A stretch of 64,000 nt of DNA from assembly GCA_023404715.1 (NCBI GenBank), contig JAEYAR010000183.1:13395-77394 (forward strand). Reading direction: 5' to 3'. The stretch's first letter is position 1, and every line of letters starts with the position of its first letter. The notes below the pieces were generated by a model. The model searched no databases. It saw nothing but the letters and a program-made list of their open reading frames with translations, and was not told the origin of the DNA. The position numbers were made by a program, and so were the translations under genes. Positions 42,101-57,100 of this stretch are shown here, piece after piece. This stretch comes from Bacillota bacterium. GTDB lineage: Bacteria > Bacillota > Clostridia > Christensenellales > Aristaeellaceae.

Positions 42101-45100
42101 GCGCACGTTGAGCGGATCGGCCGTCGCGGGCACGCACTTTGCCGCGCGCGACGAGGTGCTGGTCTTCGCGCCGGGCGAGACGAGCAAGGATTTTAACGTT
42201 AGCGTCTACGGGGCGGATCGCGCCTATGCGGGCAAGGAGGCGACAGCCTATCAAAGCGCCGACCGTACCTACTATGCGCAGCTTTACGCGGTAAATGGCG
42301 GCGCCACGATCGACGCCGGGCATAGGGACGCCCGGGCGTCCCTCGCCAGGACGGCGGACAAGGATGTCGGCGCGGCGGTGAAGCGCCTGCTTTGCGGGCA
42401 CACCGATTATTTCACGCGCGCGGACGGCTTCAAGGTGACGGACAAAGGCATCATGAGCAACCCGTATCTTTCGTTTGAACTGACGGGCGCGGCGTGGGAT
42501 TATATCCGCGCGACCTGTGATCATGTCGGCACGCGCGTTGATTTCGATCTGCGCGAGGCGTACGACGGTTACCAGTGGTTCGCCATCAGCAAAAGGCGCA
42601 ACCTCTCCAATATGGGGACGGGCGATACGCTGTACGCGGTTGAGATTCAGCATAACGCGGGCACGTGCTGGAAGACGTATTACCACTATACGTTCCCCGG
42701 CGTCAACGACGACGGGCGCAAGTTCGGAAACAAGCAATACATCTCTCGACATAATACCGGCGGCGGCTTCTTCAGCCTGGACGGCAAGCAATACGTAAAC
42801 GTACCGCTGGATCAAAGGGCGCTCTACCTGCTCTACGACGCGACCGGAACGGGCGCGGACGACTATTGGGTGCAAAACCTGCACGTGGAGATGCGCGCGG
42901 TGGACGAGAAGGCGCCGCAGCTGCTTAGCGTCGCGCCGCTGCCCTCCAGCGCGATCGCGCTGGGCGATACGGTGTACATCAGCCTGATCTACGACGAGAT
43001 CGTCGATTCCTTTGCGGGCGCCGCCCCGACGCTTCAAACCAACCTGTCCGACGCAGCCTTCGCCTATGCGGAGGGGTTGGGCACGAACGTGCTGGTCTTC
43101 AAAGGAACGGCGACGCGGCCGGGGATGAGCGGGCAGCAGGTAACCGCCCGCCTGCAGGGCGGCAGCGGCATTCAGGATTTGAGCGGCAAGGTCAACACGA
43201 CCGTAGAGGTGACCGTGCCGGACGCAAACGTGGATACGCGGGCGGAGGAGCCCTCCGAGCTGACGGTGGACTTCTACAAATACTTCGTAGCGAAACAAGA
43301 TCTTCCCTACTGGTATAGGGAGTTCCTGCACAGCGACCGCTTCTACGGCTTTGACTATGCGCTGCCGGAGCAGCGCTTCGACCTGCGCATTACGAATGCG
43401 ACGAGCGCGAAATACCGCTGGGGCGACGAGCCCTGGGTACAGATGACCTCCGAGACGGGCGAGACGGTCGTAGATACGCCGGCGACCTTTGCGGCCGACG
43501 TCTGCCGCCAGGCGCAGGTAAACGACTATGAGAACCTGAGCGTCGTAATCACCGGAAAGAACGGCGAGGTCAAGGAGATCACGTCCTTCGTGCAAAAGGC
43601 CAAGCCGGGGGAAACCAGCCCTATCGGCGTATTAGAGACGAAAAACCTGGTGGAGACCGGCTGTCAGACCGTCATCCGTTTCCCGTTTGTGCAGCCCAAG
43701 ATCCTCGGGAGCGATGCGGAAAACTACGACACGGTGACGCTTCAGCGCAAGATGAGCGTTGCGGTGCAGGGCGCGCTGCTGGGGTCGCTGATCATGAGCG
43801 TCCTGACCGACGAGTACACAGCGGAACTGCGCACGCTGCTCAAGGACAAAAACCGCGAGTTTAACTATGAACTGCGTACGCTGCGCAGGCTGTGGTACAT
43901 GAGCTGGGGATATGAGCACACGGTAAAGGACATGATGGGCATTCAGCATATGTACCCCATTTACATCAATGAGCTAGACGCGTTGGAGTACTATCTGATT
44001 TACCTGGACGCCTACGGCAACGTGCTCGTGGAAGCCAAGCCGATGACGCCGTTGCATCGCTCGCCTTCGCTCGACGGCTCGTACCCCTCCTCCAGCGGAA
44101 ACGGGAGCTGGTATGGGCAAACCGGCGCGGAAGGCGGCTCGGGCGGCGTCTATGCCCCCAGCGCGCATTACGTCGGCGGGGGCAGCGTCGGCGCGGGCCA
44201 GATCGGCGCGGGCGGCGATTACGGCAGCGTTTCGCGCGAGGATCTGCCGGTATACGGAATCGACGACGTGGTGCAGTATCGCTGGTCGGAGGACGCGAAC
44301 CTGGACGGCACGAAGGATGCGAGCGACGATTCCGGCTGGAGCGTATCGTCGGTGGATTCGCAGGACGCGGGGCGCTTCACGACCCCGTACACCGGCCCGA
44401 TGCCGGGCGCGGGCGAGCGCAGGACGCTCTACCTGTACGTGCGCGTCGTCAGCCACACGGACGGCACGGACGACGACGGCATTGCACACAAGGCGCCCTT
44501 CGTGCGCCGGGCCATGCGCTCCGACCCCTACCTGCTCGTGGGCGAGGGGAGCGAACCCGTGACGCAGATTACGGGCGTTCAGGCCGCGGGCATCACGGGC
44601 GCTACGAGCGGCGCGTGGACGAAGGAGCCCGTGGAGCTAAGGGCCTCCTTTACGGCGGGCACGTTTGAGATCGCATCGATCGAACGCCCGGACGGGAGCG
44701 CGGTCAGCAAAGCGTCCACGGCAACGTACGCGGCCACGAAAAACGGCTTGTATACGTTCGCGGCGACGGACGAGGGCAACTTTGTCGCCATCCAGAGCGC
44801 GCCGGTCAACCGAATCGACGCCCAGCGCCCGACGCTGAGCTGGTCGTTCGCGCAGGGCGTCACGGCCAACAACGTGCAAAATCAAAGCAAGACCGTCTAT
44901 CTGACGGCCGCGGACAACCTGACCCCGCTGTTTAACGAGGATGGCACCTCGAAGGGCAGCGGCGGCAGCGGCGTCGCGCGCGTGCGCGTCAATGACGGCG
45001 ATGTGACCCTCTCGAATGGGAAGGGCCAATTTGATGCTGCCCAAAATGGGGCTTATACGCTGGAGGTTACGGACCGCGTCGGCAACGCCATGCGCTATAC

Positions 45101-48100
45101 GCTGAACATCAGCGGCATCGACAAGGAGGCGCCGGAGCTCGCGACGGTCAAGGCCTGCATATCGGGCACGGAAGAGCCCGCCTCGCCCGCGCCAGGCGGC
45201 TGGTACGACCGGCTGTTGACGCTGGAGCTGACCGCGCCAAAGGCGCAGGCGGACGGCTCGGCAGAGCGTTACTTCTATTCGCTGGATGGGGCCGGCGAGA
45301 CGGAGCTGCTTAGCAGCGCGCGCGTATCTCTGTATAGCGAGGGGGCGCACGTGCTCGCCCTGCGCTCGCAGGACGCGGCAGGCAACGAACAGACGCAGGA
45401 AATTGCGTTTCATGTGGATTTGCGGGAGGTCGACCGGCTGGACGTCTCCGTCACGCAGGAGAGCGACGGCGCGTACGCCTACCTGACGATCGCCGCGCAG
45501 GACATGACGAGCGGCCTATACGCAGTCGGCTACCGGACGTCGGATACCGTGCCATGGACGGATCAGAAGACATCCACCTATGCGATCCGCGTTCCCGTGG
45601 ACCAGGTGCGCAGAGTGCAGGTGCACGCGGTGGACAACGCGGGGCACGAGAAAATCCTGAAGCTTGCGGACCTGGACATCGAACCGAAGAGCCTGAGCCC
45701 GATGCTCTATACGTCGACGGCGACGAGCGAGAGCGCGCGCTATCATTGCGACGGCTGGGCGACGGGCGCGCTGTATCTGCGCACCACGCCGGCCGCGCCC
45801 TTCGGCGGGATTCAGAAGACGGCATATCGTCTGGGCGATGCGGGCGAATGGAAGACCTTTGCGCCGGGCGCGAACGTGACGCTCGACCCGGGCGCGCTGC
45901 TGGGGCAAAACGCATTTGACGGCGCGCTGTATCTGCGCACGACGACGGGGCTCGGCCTCGAACGGGAAGAGAAGGTTGAGAACGTACGGATCGACATGCT
46001 GGCGCGGCGTACCTACACGCTGCAGGGCGGCACGGCCGCCTGGCAAAACGCGCCGCGGGAGACGTACATCCTGCTGGACGAGACGCTCGCGCCGCGCCGC
46101 GTGAGCGTGGTGGACGATCAGAGCGCTGAAATCGCTGTGATCGAGACTTTTGAAAAGGAAGACGGCGCTCGCCAATACGCCTATACGCCCACGGCGAGCG
46201 GGACTTATCGCTTCAAGGTGGAGAACGAGGCGAAGTATAACCCGGCGACGCTGTACTCGACCTGGACGACCGCGTATGTGGACGCGCAAGAGCCCGACGC
46301 GCCCAAGCTGACGGTGCAGACGCCGGCGGGTGAGCCCGACAGCGCGGGCTACCACGGCGCGGTCCGCGTACGGATCGAAAAGCCGGAGACCGCGCAGGGC
46401 GCGGCGCCCGAGACGATCGAATACTACCTTGCAAACGAAAAGACGCAGGAGCCCGGCGAGGTCTGGCAGGCGTACGTCCAGCCGGTCGACCTGCGCGCGG
46501 AGGGGCATTATACGCTCTTCGCGCGCGTGCGGGACGAGGCGGGCAACGTCTCTGCCATATCGCGCCTTGAGCGCACGGTGGACGAGACCCCGCCCACGGG
46601 CTTGGGCATCGTCACCGCGGCCTACGATGCGGAAAAACAGGAGATGACGCTGACGCTGCGCGCGCAGGATGCGGTCAGCGAACCGGTCCTATTCCTGTAT
46701 AAGCTGGCGGGTGCGCAGGACGCTGTGCGGATGAAGGGGGACGCCGTCACCCTTTCGCAGGCGGAAGCGGCAAAGCTGGAGCATGTGTTGGCGCGCGACG
46801 CGCTGGGCAACGAGGCGCAGATGGCCGTCGATCCGGCGCCCGGTGCACCCCGGCTATCCGGAACGCCGGGCTTCTACGGCGCGGCGCAGGATGTAACGTG
46901 GGCTGCGCCGGGGAGCGACCTGGGCATCCTGGCCTATCAATACAGCGTGAAGCAGACGGATCTCGAGGACGCGCCGTGGACGGATACGGCGGCGCTGAAA
47001 GCGTCCGTGGGAGAATCGGGCACGCTGTACGTGCGCGCGGTGTCCAATGCGAACGTCGCTGGCGAACCGGCTGCAATCGGCCCGTACTTCATCGACACGG
47101 TGACGCCGGCGCTTTCAGCGCAGGCGGATCGCGACCTGACCGGCTGGTTGGACGCGGACGTAAAGATTGACTGGCGCGCGAACGCCGGGGCGGTCTCCAT
47201 CGGGGAAAAACTGGCGCGCGTGCAGATGAAGACGGGGAACGGCGCGTATGTGGAGGTCCCGGACGTCGAATGGGAGGAGGGAGAGGCCTCCGGCAGCGTG
47301 ACGCTCAACACAAGCGGCACGTACACGCTGCGCGCGATCAACGGCGCGGGCGTCTGCTCGCAGGAGCTGACGTTCACGGCGCAGATCGATCTGGACGTTC
47401 CCGGCCTGCCGCAGGCGCGCGCCGAGTCGGATGCTATGCCCAACGAGGCGGGCTGGCACGCAGCGCCGGTGCGGCTTGTGTTTGCCGAGCCGCGCATTCA
47501 GGGCGAGGCGCCGGAGCATTACGCCTATCAGATCAACGGCGGAGACAAGACGCCCTTCGTGGGCGAGGCGGAAGCAGAGCTGAACGAAGACGGGCGCTAC
47601 GAGGTCAAGCTGTACGCACAGGACGAGGCGGGCCACAGCGCGCAGAGCGAAACGGCGCTCTTCTACGGCGTGGACACGCAGGCGCCCATGATTGATCTGA
47701 CCTCCGCGAAGCCTGTGAGCGTGGACGGCGTGAAGCTGATCGAGCTGAACGCCCGGTTTACAGATGCGACGAGCGGGGTCGCGAGCACATCATGTAACAT
47801 AGCGGGCGTCGATGTGCGCCCCGACGCACAGGGGAACGCGACGATTCAGATCCCGGCGGTCAGTCTGATGGAATCGCGCCTGACCGCGGAGGACGCGGCG
47901 GGCAATATCGCCTTCATCCACGTGAAGGACAGCGACCTGCCGGAGATCTCATCGATCCTGCCGCCCGAGATCGAACTGGAGCTGACGCCCCTGTCGCAGG
48001 GGTGGAACAAGGCGGCGGCCGAGATCGCCGTCCGCTACGCCGACGGCCAGGCGCACCCGGGCTTTACCCTGCAGGTGGCGCAATCGAACATGAGTCCCGC

Positions 48101-51100
48101 GGATCCGGAGGACGGCGCGCCCGAGCCCGCGGAGGGCGCGGTGTGGCGCGATTGGCAGGCCGGCATGACGGTCGGGGAGCTGGACGGTTATGTGTTTGCG
48201 CGCGTGCTCTCCGATGCGGGCGTGCCGGGCACGCCGGTCGCCAGCTATGCGCGGATCGACGCGAGCACGCCGGCCTTGACGCTCGTGAACGCGGAAGCGG
48301 TGGGAGAAGGACGCTACAGCAATGCCCAGCGCATAGACGTGCGCCTTCGCGTCGGCATGCCGCGTCTATCCGGCCTGACCCTCATGGAGGGAGAAACACA
48401 GCTCGTAACCTTCGTGTTTGACGACGCGCAGGGCGACGCGGGCGCGTGGGTAGCGAAGATCGCGGAGGCGGCAAGCCAGATTGCGCTCGAATCGCAGGAC
48501 GAAGACGGATTTACGTTCGCCTATACCGTGACGGCGGAGGGGAAAAACCCGCTGGCTTTTACGGCAAGCAGCGGCGCAGGCAATCGGGCGGCGCTCATGA
48601 CCTGCGCCCAGATCGACAGGACGAGGCCGGCTCTTTCGGCGATCGGGCTAGACCCGCAGTCTCCGGAAATGCACGGCGAGTGGATCACGCAGGACGTATC
48701 CCTCGTGCTTACGAGGCCCGCGCAGCAGGGCGTCGCACCAGAGACGTTCACCTATACGCTAAACGGGGGCTCGTCCGTGACCCAACAGACGGACGAGACG
48801 CGCATCGCGCTCACGGACGGCGCCTATACGCTTAGGCGCTATGCGCAGGATGCGGCGGGCAACGAGGCCGAGGCGCAGGGCGAAGAGACGACCTACCTGG
48901 TAGACCAGGCCGCGCCCAGCGGTATCGCCGTCGTTGGACGGACGTATGACGCCAAGACGGACCTGTACACCCTGACGCTGCGCGGCTACGACGCGGGCAG
49001 CGGCATCGTGACGTTTACGTGCGGCGAGGAAACGGCGCAGGCCAAGCCCATAGCCGGAGCGGATGGCTGGTTCGAGGCGACAGCGACGGCGCCGGCGGAT
49101 GCGCTGGCGGATCTGAAGCTTTCGGCTACGGACGGCGTGGGCCATGCGAGCGAGCCGGTTCAGGCCTTTGAGGGCGTAAAGCCCACGGAAATGCGGCAGA
49201 TCCTCTCCAGCGCCGCCGATCCGCAGGCCTGGTCGGGCGAGGCGCTCACGTTTACGTTCCAGGGATCCTACTCGATCCTCGGCGTGAAGGGCTATCAGTA
49301 CGTGATCGTCGCCGATCCCATGGCGCCGATCGACTGGAGCGGGGCGCAGATTGCCCAAACAGATCAAGAGAACGGCACGGCGAGCTTATCGGTAACCCAG
49401 AGCGTGGACGCTATCCTCGTGGCGCGGCCTGTGAACGAGGGCGGAAACGACCCGGGCGATGTGAAGACGATCCGCGTGCGCATCGATACGACGACGCCGA
49501 AGTTTACGCTCGGGGGCGTGCAGACGACGGACGCCTGGAGCAGCGGGGACGTCGCGCTGACGGTTCAACCTGAAGAAGCCCCGATCTCCGGCCAGACGGC
49601 CTACGTGCGCACGGAAGAGGGCGCGGCGTGGACGCAGCTGGAGGGAATGACCTATACGGCGGAGCGCAGCATGAATGCGGCGTTCAAGCTCGTGACGGGC
49701 GCGGGCATCGAATACGAAGTAAAGCCCATCGGCGTGCGTATCGACAAAGAGGCTCCGGCGCTGCCTGCGTTTACAGCGGCGACGGGCGAAAACGGCTGGT
49801 ATACCCGCTCCGACATCGCGCTGGCCGCGCCTGCCTTCGAGGCGGCGCCGGGCCGCTCGCCGGAGACGTTTGCCTACAAGCTGGGCGAAGCGGAGGCAGA
49901 GAACCTAACGGATAGCGCTGTCGTCCAGCTCGCCGAGGGCGAGAACACGCTGACGCTGACGGCCCGGGATGCGGCGGGCAACGAGCGGAGCGAGACGCTG
50001 ATGCTGCGCTTGGATTCTATAAAACCGACCGCCCCGACGATCGCATACGTCGGCCGCGACGGGGATAAGTACGTCATTCGCTTTGAGAGCGCGGACGAGA
50101 CGAGCGGCGTGGCCTACTTCAGCTACGGCGTGGGCCTCACGGTCGCGGCAGAAGCGGGCAAAGGCGTCTACGCGGCGCAGGTATCGCTCACGGCGGAGGA
50201 GATTGATAAGCTGCGCGTGGCGGCGGTGGATGCGGCGGGCAACCGCGGCGAGACCGCGGCCCTGGGCGCCGGTCAGCCTGTGAAGCCGACGAGCCCGACG
50301 ATCAAGGCGGAACCCGCGCCGGAAGCTGGCCGGTACACAGCCGGGGACGTAAAGCTGACGCTCTCGGACGCGAAAGCGTTCCCGGCGGTCACGGCCTACG
50401 AATACGCGCTGACGGCGCCGGGCGTAACGCCCGACTGGGCGCAGGCCGCGCGCGTGCAGGCTGCAGGCGCAGAGGCGGAGTTGGTTTTCGCGGAGGACAT
50501 TAACGCGCAGGTGCATGTGCGCGCCGTGTCGGCCATGGGCATCGCGGGCGAGGAAGCGCGCATAGACGTGCGGATCGACAAGACGAAGCCCGTGCTGACG
50601 GACCTGACCGCGCAGCCGGACGCGATGGCGGCCTCCGTGCTGTTGGCGGTGGAAGCGAGCGCGCCGGGGCTCTCCGGCCAGACGCTCTGCATGAGCCGGG
50701 ACGAAGGCAAGACTTGGACGAAGGCAGAGATTCCCTACGAGGCCACGACAAACGGCGCTTATTGGTTCAAGGCCGCGACAGGCGCGGGCGTCGAATCCGA
50801 GATTTTGAAGCTTACGGTGGATCAAGTCGACGCGACGCCGGTCGAAATCTCTCTGCAGGGCGTGCTGCCGACGGGCTGGACGAATCAGGACGTGCGCTTT
50901 ACGCTTCAGATGGAACCGGCCAGTCCGCCGTCCGGCAAGACGCTCTATCTAATGGATGCGCGCGGGCAATGGCGGGAGATCGCGCTGAATCAGAGCGCGA
51001 AGGAGTACGCTTATACGGCGCAGAAGAACGGGACGTACCGCTTTAAGGTCGTCACGGGCGCGGGGCTGGAGCGCACGTGCGATGTGAAGATCGCGAACAT

Positions 51101-54100
51101 CGACAAGGACGCGCCGGGGCTGCCCACGGTCGCGCCGCTGCCCAAGCTGCACGACGGGGTTTACTGGTATACGGACGTTTCGGCGCCGGCGATCAAGATG
51201 ACCGCGCCCGCCCGGGCGGACGGCGCGCCGGAGACGTTCACGTATACCCTGGAGGGCAAGAGCGAGGTGACGCTAAGCGCCGGAGAGGTGAAATCATTTA
51301 CGCTCGATGCGACGCGGACGCCTCTAAAGCTGACCGTGACCGCAAAGGACGGGGCCGGCAATGCGGCGGCGCCGCGTGCAATCGCCGTGGGGTACGACCC
51401 GGAGGATCCGGTGGTCAGCTCCGTGACAGATAAAGGCAACGGCAAAATGGAGTACGTGGCTGCGGATGATACGTCCGGCCTCGCTTGCCTGAGCGTATAC
51501 AGCAAAAAGGAAGGAAACCGGCGGATCACGGGACAGAACGGCACGTTCACCGTGCAGCTCGAGGATACGTCTGAAGCAAACCTGAAATCCCTGATGGTGC
51601 AGGCGGTAGACAAGGCCGGACGCGTTTCAAAGACGTACGGCCTGACCGACACGGCGCTGGAGGGCTCCGGCCCGATCGTGCCGCAGATCTACGAAGCTGC
51701 CATCCTGGAAGGCGGCGAACCGATCGACCTGACCGATGCTTGGCTGACAGCGGACGCCAATGTGTCTGTCGGAGAAGCGGAGGCGTTCGGCGGTATCGAC
51801 CACTACGAGTACAGCCTCGACGGCGGAGCGACGTGGAAGACGCTTGTAAATGAACAGCCGTGGACGATCGAAGGCGACATTGACGGGACGCTCGCCCTGC
51901 GCGCAGTATCGAAATACGGCATCGAGGGCGATCCCTACACGCTGGCGCTACGCGTAGATAGGACGCAGCCGACCCTTACGAGCGCCATGGAGGACATGAC
52001 GGCCTATGTGGCCACGGACGTAGAGATCGATCTAGAACCCGCCCAACCCGGCCCGTCGGGCGCCGTGCTACTGCTGGACGGCGAAGTGATCGCTAAGGCC
52101 GGTACGGACGGGAAGTGGGCCTCCAAGTCCGCCGGCTTGCGGGTTGGCGGCGAGGGAGAACTGATCTACACCGCGACGGCTTCGGGCGCATATGCGTTTA
52201 CGCTGCGCACCGGCGCCGGGCTGGAGGCGACGCTGACGCGCGAGGTACGGATCGACAAGACGGAGCCCGTGCTGAAGGCCGCAGAAAAGTGGAATGATTG
52301 GTATAGCGGTGAAAAGGTGATCCGCGTGCAGGCGGCGAAGGCGGGCGAGAGCGGCATGACGCTGCAGCTCGCGCGGGACGGCAAGGACGAATGGATCACG
52401 ATCGCCACCTATGACGCGGCGGGCGGCGTGAGCGTGGCGCCGGGCTGGGCATCCGAATTGGTAGCGTCCGCCCCCGGCGTCACGGGAACGATCCTGTTCT
52501 CGCTGACGGCGCGGGAGGGCGGCGAATACCGCCTGCGCCTGATCAACCCGCAAAAGGAGGGAGCGCCGGTCGGCCCGGTCCAGCTCGACCTGGAAGCGCC
52601 CAAGGCGATGGAGGCCCCGGCCTGCGATATCGCCGAGGGCGACGTATGGGACGGCTGGTATCACGCGCAGCCGACGCTGACGTTCACGAGACCGGAGGCC
52701 TACGAGCAGGCGCCGGGGCGCTCCGAAGAGACGTACTACGCCGTGATCGACGGGGACAGCCGGGCGCTCTTTGAAGACGGCGCGCAGACGGCCGATATCA
52801 CGCTAACGGACGGCGTGCATGCGCTCGCCGCCTACGGCGAGGATGCGGCGGGCAACCGCACTACGGCATATCAAACGGCCATCCGAGTGGATAGCGTAAA
52901 ACCGACGCTTGCGCAAGTGACCGCGAGCGTGCAAGAGGGCCTTGTCACGCTTACGTTCACCGCCAAGGATGAGACCAGCGGCGTGGCGAGCTTTAACGTA
53001 AAGATCGGCGGCGATGCGGCGATCAGCGTCGAGGCGGAAAGCGCGGGCGGCACGTCGTACCGCGCGGAGCTTGCGCTGACGCGCCGGCAGGCGCAGGAGC
53101 TGGCGACGCTGGAGGTCGAGGTTCAGGACAAGGCCTGGAATCGCACCGATTATATCACGACCTCGGACAGCTCGATGGCGAACGTGCGCGATCTGATCCC
53201 CAAGAAACTGAGCGTCCAGGCTCCGCCGGCGGTCGCCGAAGGAAAGTGGATCGCCCAGGATGCCAAGCTGACGATGACGACCCCGGATAACGTCGGGTTT
53301 GAATACACGTTCGTCAAGAAAGACGATATCGATCCCGATACCGGTCTGCCGGACCGCCTCGACTGGCAGCCGGGCAGCGGCGAGGTCGCCCTGACCGGCG
53401 AGTTCGAGGGCTGGTTGGTCGTGCGCCCGGTGAACGCGCAGACCGGCGTGCGCGGCCCCATGAGCGTGATAAAGGACGTTCGGATCGATACGACGGCGCC
53501 GACGCTCCACGTGACTTCTCAAACGGATTTGACCCAATGGCACAATCGGGATGTCGAGTTGTCGCTGGACATCGGCGAGGCGAGCCTGTCCGGCTTGAGC
53601 GTGACGCTGGGGGGCGAAGCTTTTACGCACAAGACCTATACGGCGACGGGGTACGGCGTCTATATCTTTGAGGCGACGACCGGCGCGGGCAATACGACCG
53701 GACCGATTGAGATCGAGGTGAGGATCGACAAGGAGGCGCCGGATGCGCCTACGGTGAGCGTCGAAGGGTATAACCAAGATACCCGGTGCGTCACGGTCAA
53801 GCTTGTGAGCGCGGATGCGCCCAGCGGCGTGAAGGAATTCGCCGTAAACGGCGTGACGTATCCCGCGGTAAACGGCGAAGCGGTCTGGACGGGCACGATG
53901 GACGAGCTCAAGGCGCTGAGCGTGACCGCAAAGGACAACGCGGAAAACGAGAGCGAGCCGACGCGGGTAGACGGCAGCACGGCGGGTCAGACGCCCGTGA
54001 AGCCGACGACGCCTTCGGTCAGCGGCGCGCAGGAGCCGGATGGAACGGACTACGCGAAGGACGACGTGACGATCGACCTGGGCGGATCGGAGGGCCTGGG

Positions 54101-57100
54101 CGGGGTAAAAGAATACGAGTACGTGATCGTGCCCAAGGGCGAGGATTTGACGAACGTAGACTGGAGCCAGGCGAACAAGGTCGAAACGGATCAGGACGGC
54201 AACGCGAGCATCAAGGTGACGGAGACGACGGACGGAACGCTGGTGGTGCGGCCCGTGACCGAGCTGGACGAGCCGGGCGACCCGGTACAGATCCCCGTGC
54301 GTGTGGACAAGACCGCGCCGGCTGCGCCGCAGGTAAGCGTAGAGGGCTACGACGAGAGCACCGGACAGGTGACGGTGACGCTCGAGAGCGGGGATACGCC
54401 TAGCGGCGTGAAGGAATTCGTCGTGAACGGCGAAACGCTGACGGCGGATGCAAACGGAAAGGCGACGTGGACGGGCACGGTGGAAGAGCTCGAAAAGCTC
54501 GTGATTACCGCCAAGGACAACGCGGGCAACGAGAGCGAGCAGACGACGCTGGACGGAAAGACGCAAGGCCAGCTGCCCGTGAAGCCGACGGCGCCCGCGG
54601 TCAGCGGCGCGCAGGCCCCGAACGGGAAGGACTACACGAAGGAAGACGTGACGATCGGCTTGAGCGGATCGGAAGGCCTTGGCGGAGTGACGGAATATGA
54701 ATACGTGATCGTGCCCAAGGGCGAGGATCCGGCGAACGCGGACTGGAGCCGGGCGAACAAGGCCGAGACGGACGCGGACGGCAACGCGAGCATCAAGGTG
54801 ACGGAGACGACGGACGGAACGCTGGTGGTGCGGCCCGTGACCGGGCTGGAGAAACGGGGCGACCCGGTGGAGATTCCCGTGCGCGTGGACAAGACGCAGC
54901 CGGCGCTCACGCTTACCGGCGTGCCGGAGGCTGAAAGCTGGCAGCGAGGGGACGTGACGATCGGCCTTGGCGCGAGCAAGACAGGGCCCTCCGGACAAAA
55001 GATCAGCGTCAGCACGGACGGCGGAAACACATGGACCGAGGTGGACACGGATGCGTTTGTGGCCAAGGAGTCCGGCGTTTATACGCTTCAAATTGAGACG
55101 GGCGTCGGCTTGAGCGCGACGTACACGCTGACGGTTCACATCGATCGGACGGCGCCGGCGTTCCCGAAGCTTGCGGGTACGCTAGGGGAGAACGGCTGGT
55201 ACGTGCAAGGAGATGTGACGCTCACAAAGCCTGGGTTTACCCCGGCGGCGGACCGCGCCCCCGAAACGTTCACTTACGCATTGGACGGCGGCGCGCAGGC
55301 GATCCTGACGGAGGGCGTAACATCCCTGCGGATCGCCGACGGACGCCACACGCTCACGCTCACGGCCGCGGATGCGGCGGGCAATGTGGCGACGGATGGG
55401 CGGCATTCGTACTGCGAGATTGCCCTGAACATCGATACCACGGCGCCCGACCAGCTCAGCGTCACGCTCGACGGCATTCAGGGCAGCGTCGCGCAGCTGA
55501 GGCTTCGCGGGCGCGACGAAACCGGCGGCATCGCCTATATTACGCACGCCTATGGAGATTTGAGCGGCCGGGTAGCTGTAACGGAGCAAGACGGGGTTTA
55601 CGAAGGGAGGCTGAATGTACCGATCCGGCATATGGAGACGCTAAAACTCAGCGCGGTGGACGTGGCAGGCAACGAAAGCGCCTTTGAAATGGCGCCCGTA
55701 AAGCCGGGCTTGATCGAGCTGGATGTACGCAATGCACAGGGCGAAAGGCTCAAAGACGAGTGGAGCAGCTCGGACGTGACGATCACGATGCCAAAGGTCG
55801 ACGTGTTCTCCGGCGTGGCGCGCTACGAATACTTCGTCAGCGATACGCCTCAGCTGTCTGAAAATGCGGTTTGGACCGCGGCGGACGATCAGGATGCGCT
55901 GCGCTTTACGCAAAGCGGCGCACGCTACGTATTCGTAAGGGTCGTATCCAATCTGGGCATCGTCAGCGAGGCGGTGCGGGCGTTCGCCGGTATCGACAAG
56001 ACGCAGCCGCAAATCGAGCGTACACAGCAGATCGACGACGGCTGGACGAATCAGGACGTCGAGATCCACTTCGGGGTCAGCAAGGCCGGCGTATCGGGGC
56101 AGACGGTATACGTACGCGAAAACGATGGCGAGTGGCTCCCCCTGAACGAAGGGCAGACGATCTACGCTGCCTCGCACAACGGAGCCTATACGTTCAAGGC
56201 CGTCACAGGCGCCGGAAATGAAGCGCAGTTTACGATAGACATCTGGCATATCGATAAGGACGCGCCTAAATTCCCGTTCTATCTTTTCCACGAGGACGAT
56301 GGACGTTTAATGCTACATCCGCCCAAGGAAAAGGGAGAATCGCCGGAGACCTATGCGTATAGCATCGACGGCGGAAAGCGCGTATGCTTTGATAAGTATA
56401 TGGAGGCGACCCTCCCGGCAGGTGAACACGAGCTGCGGCTCTATGCGCACGACGCGGCGGGCAATGTATCGACGCAGGGCGGGCGCGCCTACAGCGTATA
56501 CGGTCTCGTATCAAACCGCGGGACTGGCACAAAGGCGGGAATCGATGACGTCACGCTGGACGCGATCGGGAATAACGTGATCATTCGGGACGCAGAGAAT
56601 GTGGTGCTGGAGGCGGACGCGCTCTACCTGGCAAAACAGATAGACGAGAGGACGGGCCGGTCGGAGAGCTGGCTGAACATCGTGCTTCCGCCGGACATGC
56701 TGGAGACGGGCGAACCGATGTGGACGGAGGACGGAAGCCCTGTCTACAGCGCGCGCAACGTAATCCTGAGCGCTGTTTATGTACAGGAGCTGAAACAGCA
56801 TGGCATCCGGGGCGTCAGCATGCGCATGGGCGGCATGTACGCGGCCTTGCGTCTGGACGCGCTGGAGGATAAAAAATTGGACCGGTTGCACCCGGTGCTG
56901 CAGAATCGATCCACGGACGGCTTGACGTTCGTCCTGACGATCGAGCCGGCGGACGAGACGATGCAAAGCCTCTGGGAACAGACGCTATCGGGCGCTATGG
57001 AGGCGTACGTGGTCACGCTCAGCGTTCAGGACGGGGCGCATACCTATGAGATCACAGAGGCGGTGCAGGGACTGAATGTCGGCTTTGACGTGAGCGCACA

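Noticed and set aside
40914..43595. Open frame of 893 codons on the minus strand inside the giant gene
   Set aside because: Antisense frame caused by GC-rich codon bias (Leu/Arg/Val/His-rich), no ribosome-binding site, no recognisable domain. The same applies to the 778-codon minus frame at 52803-55139.
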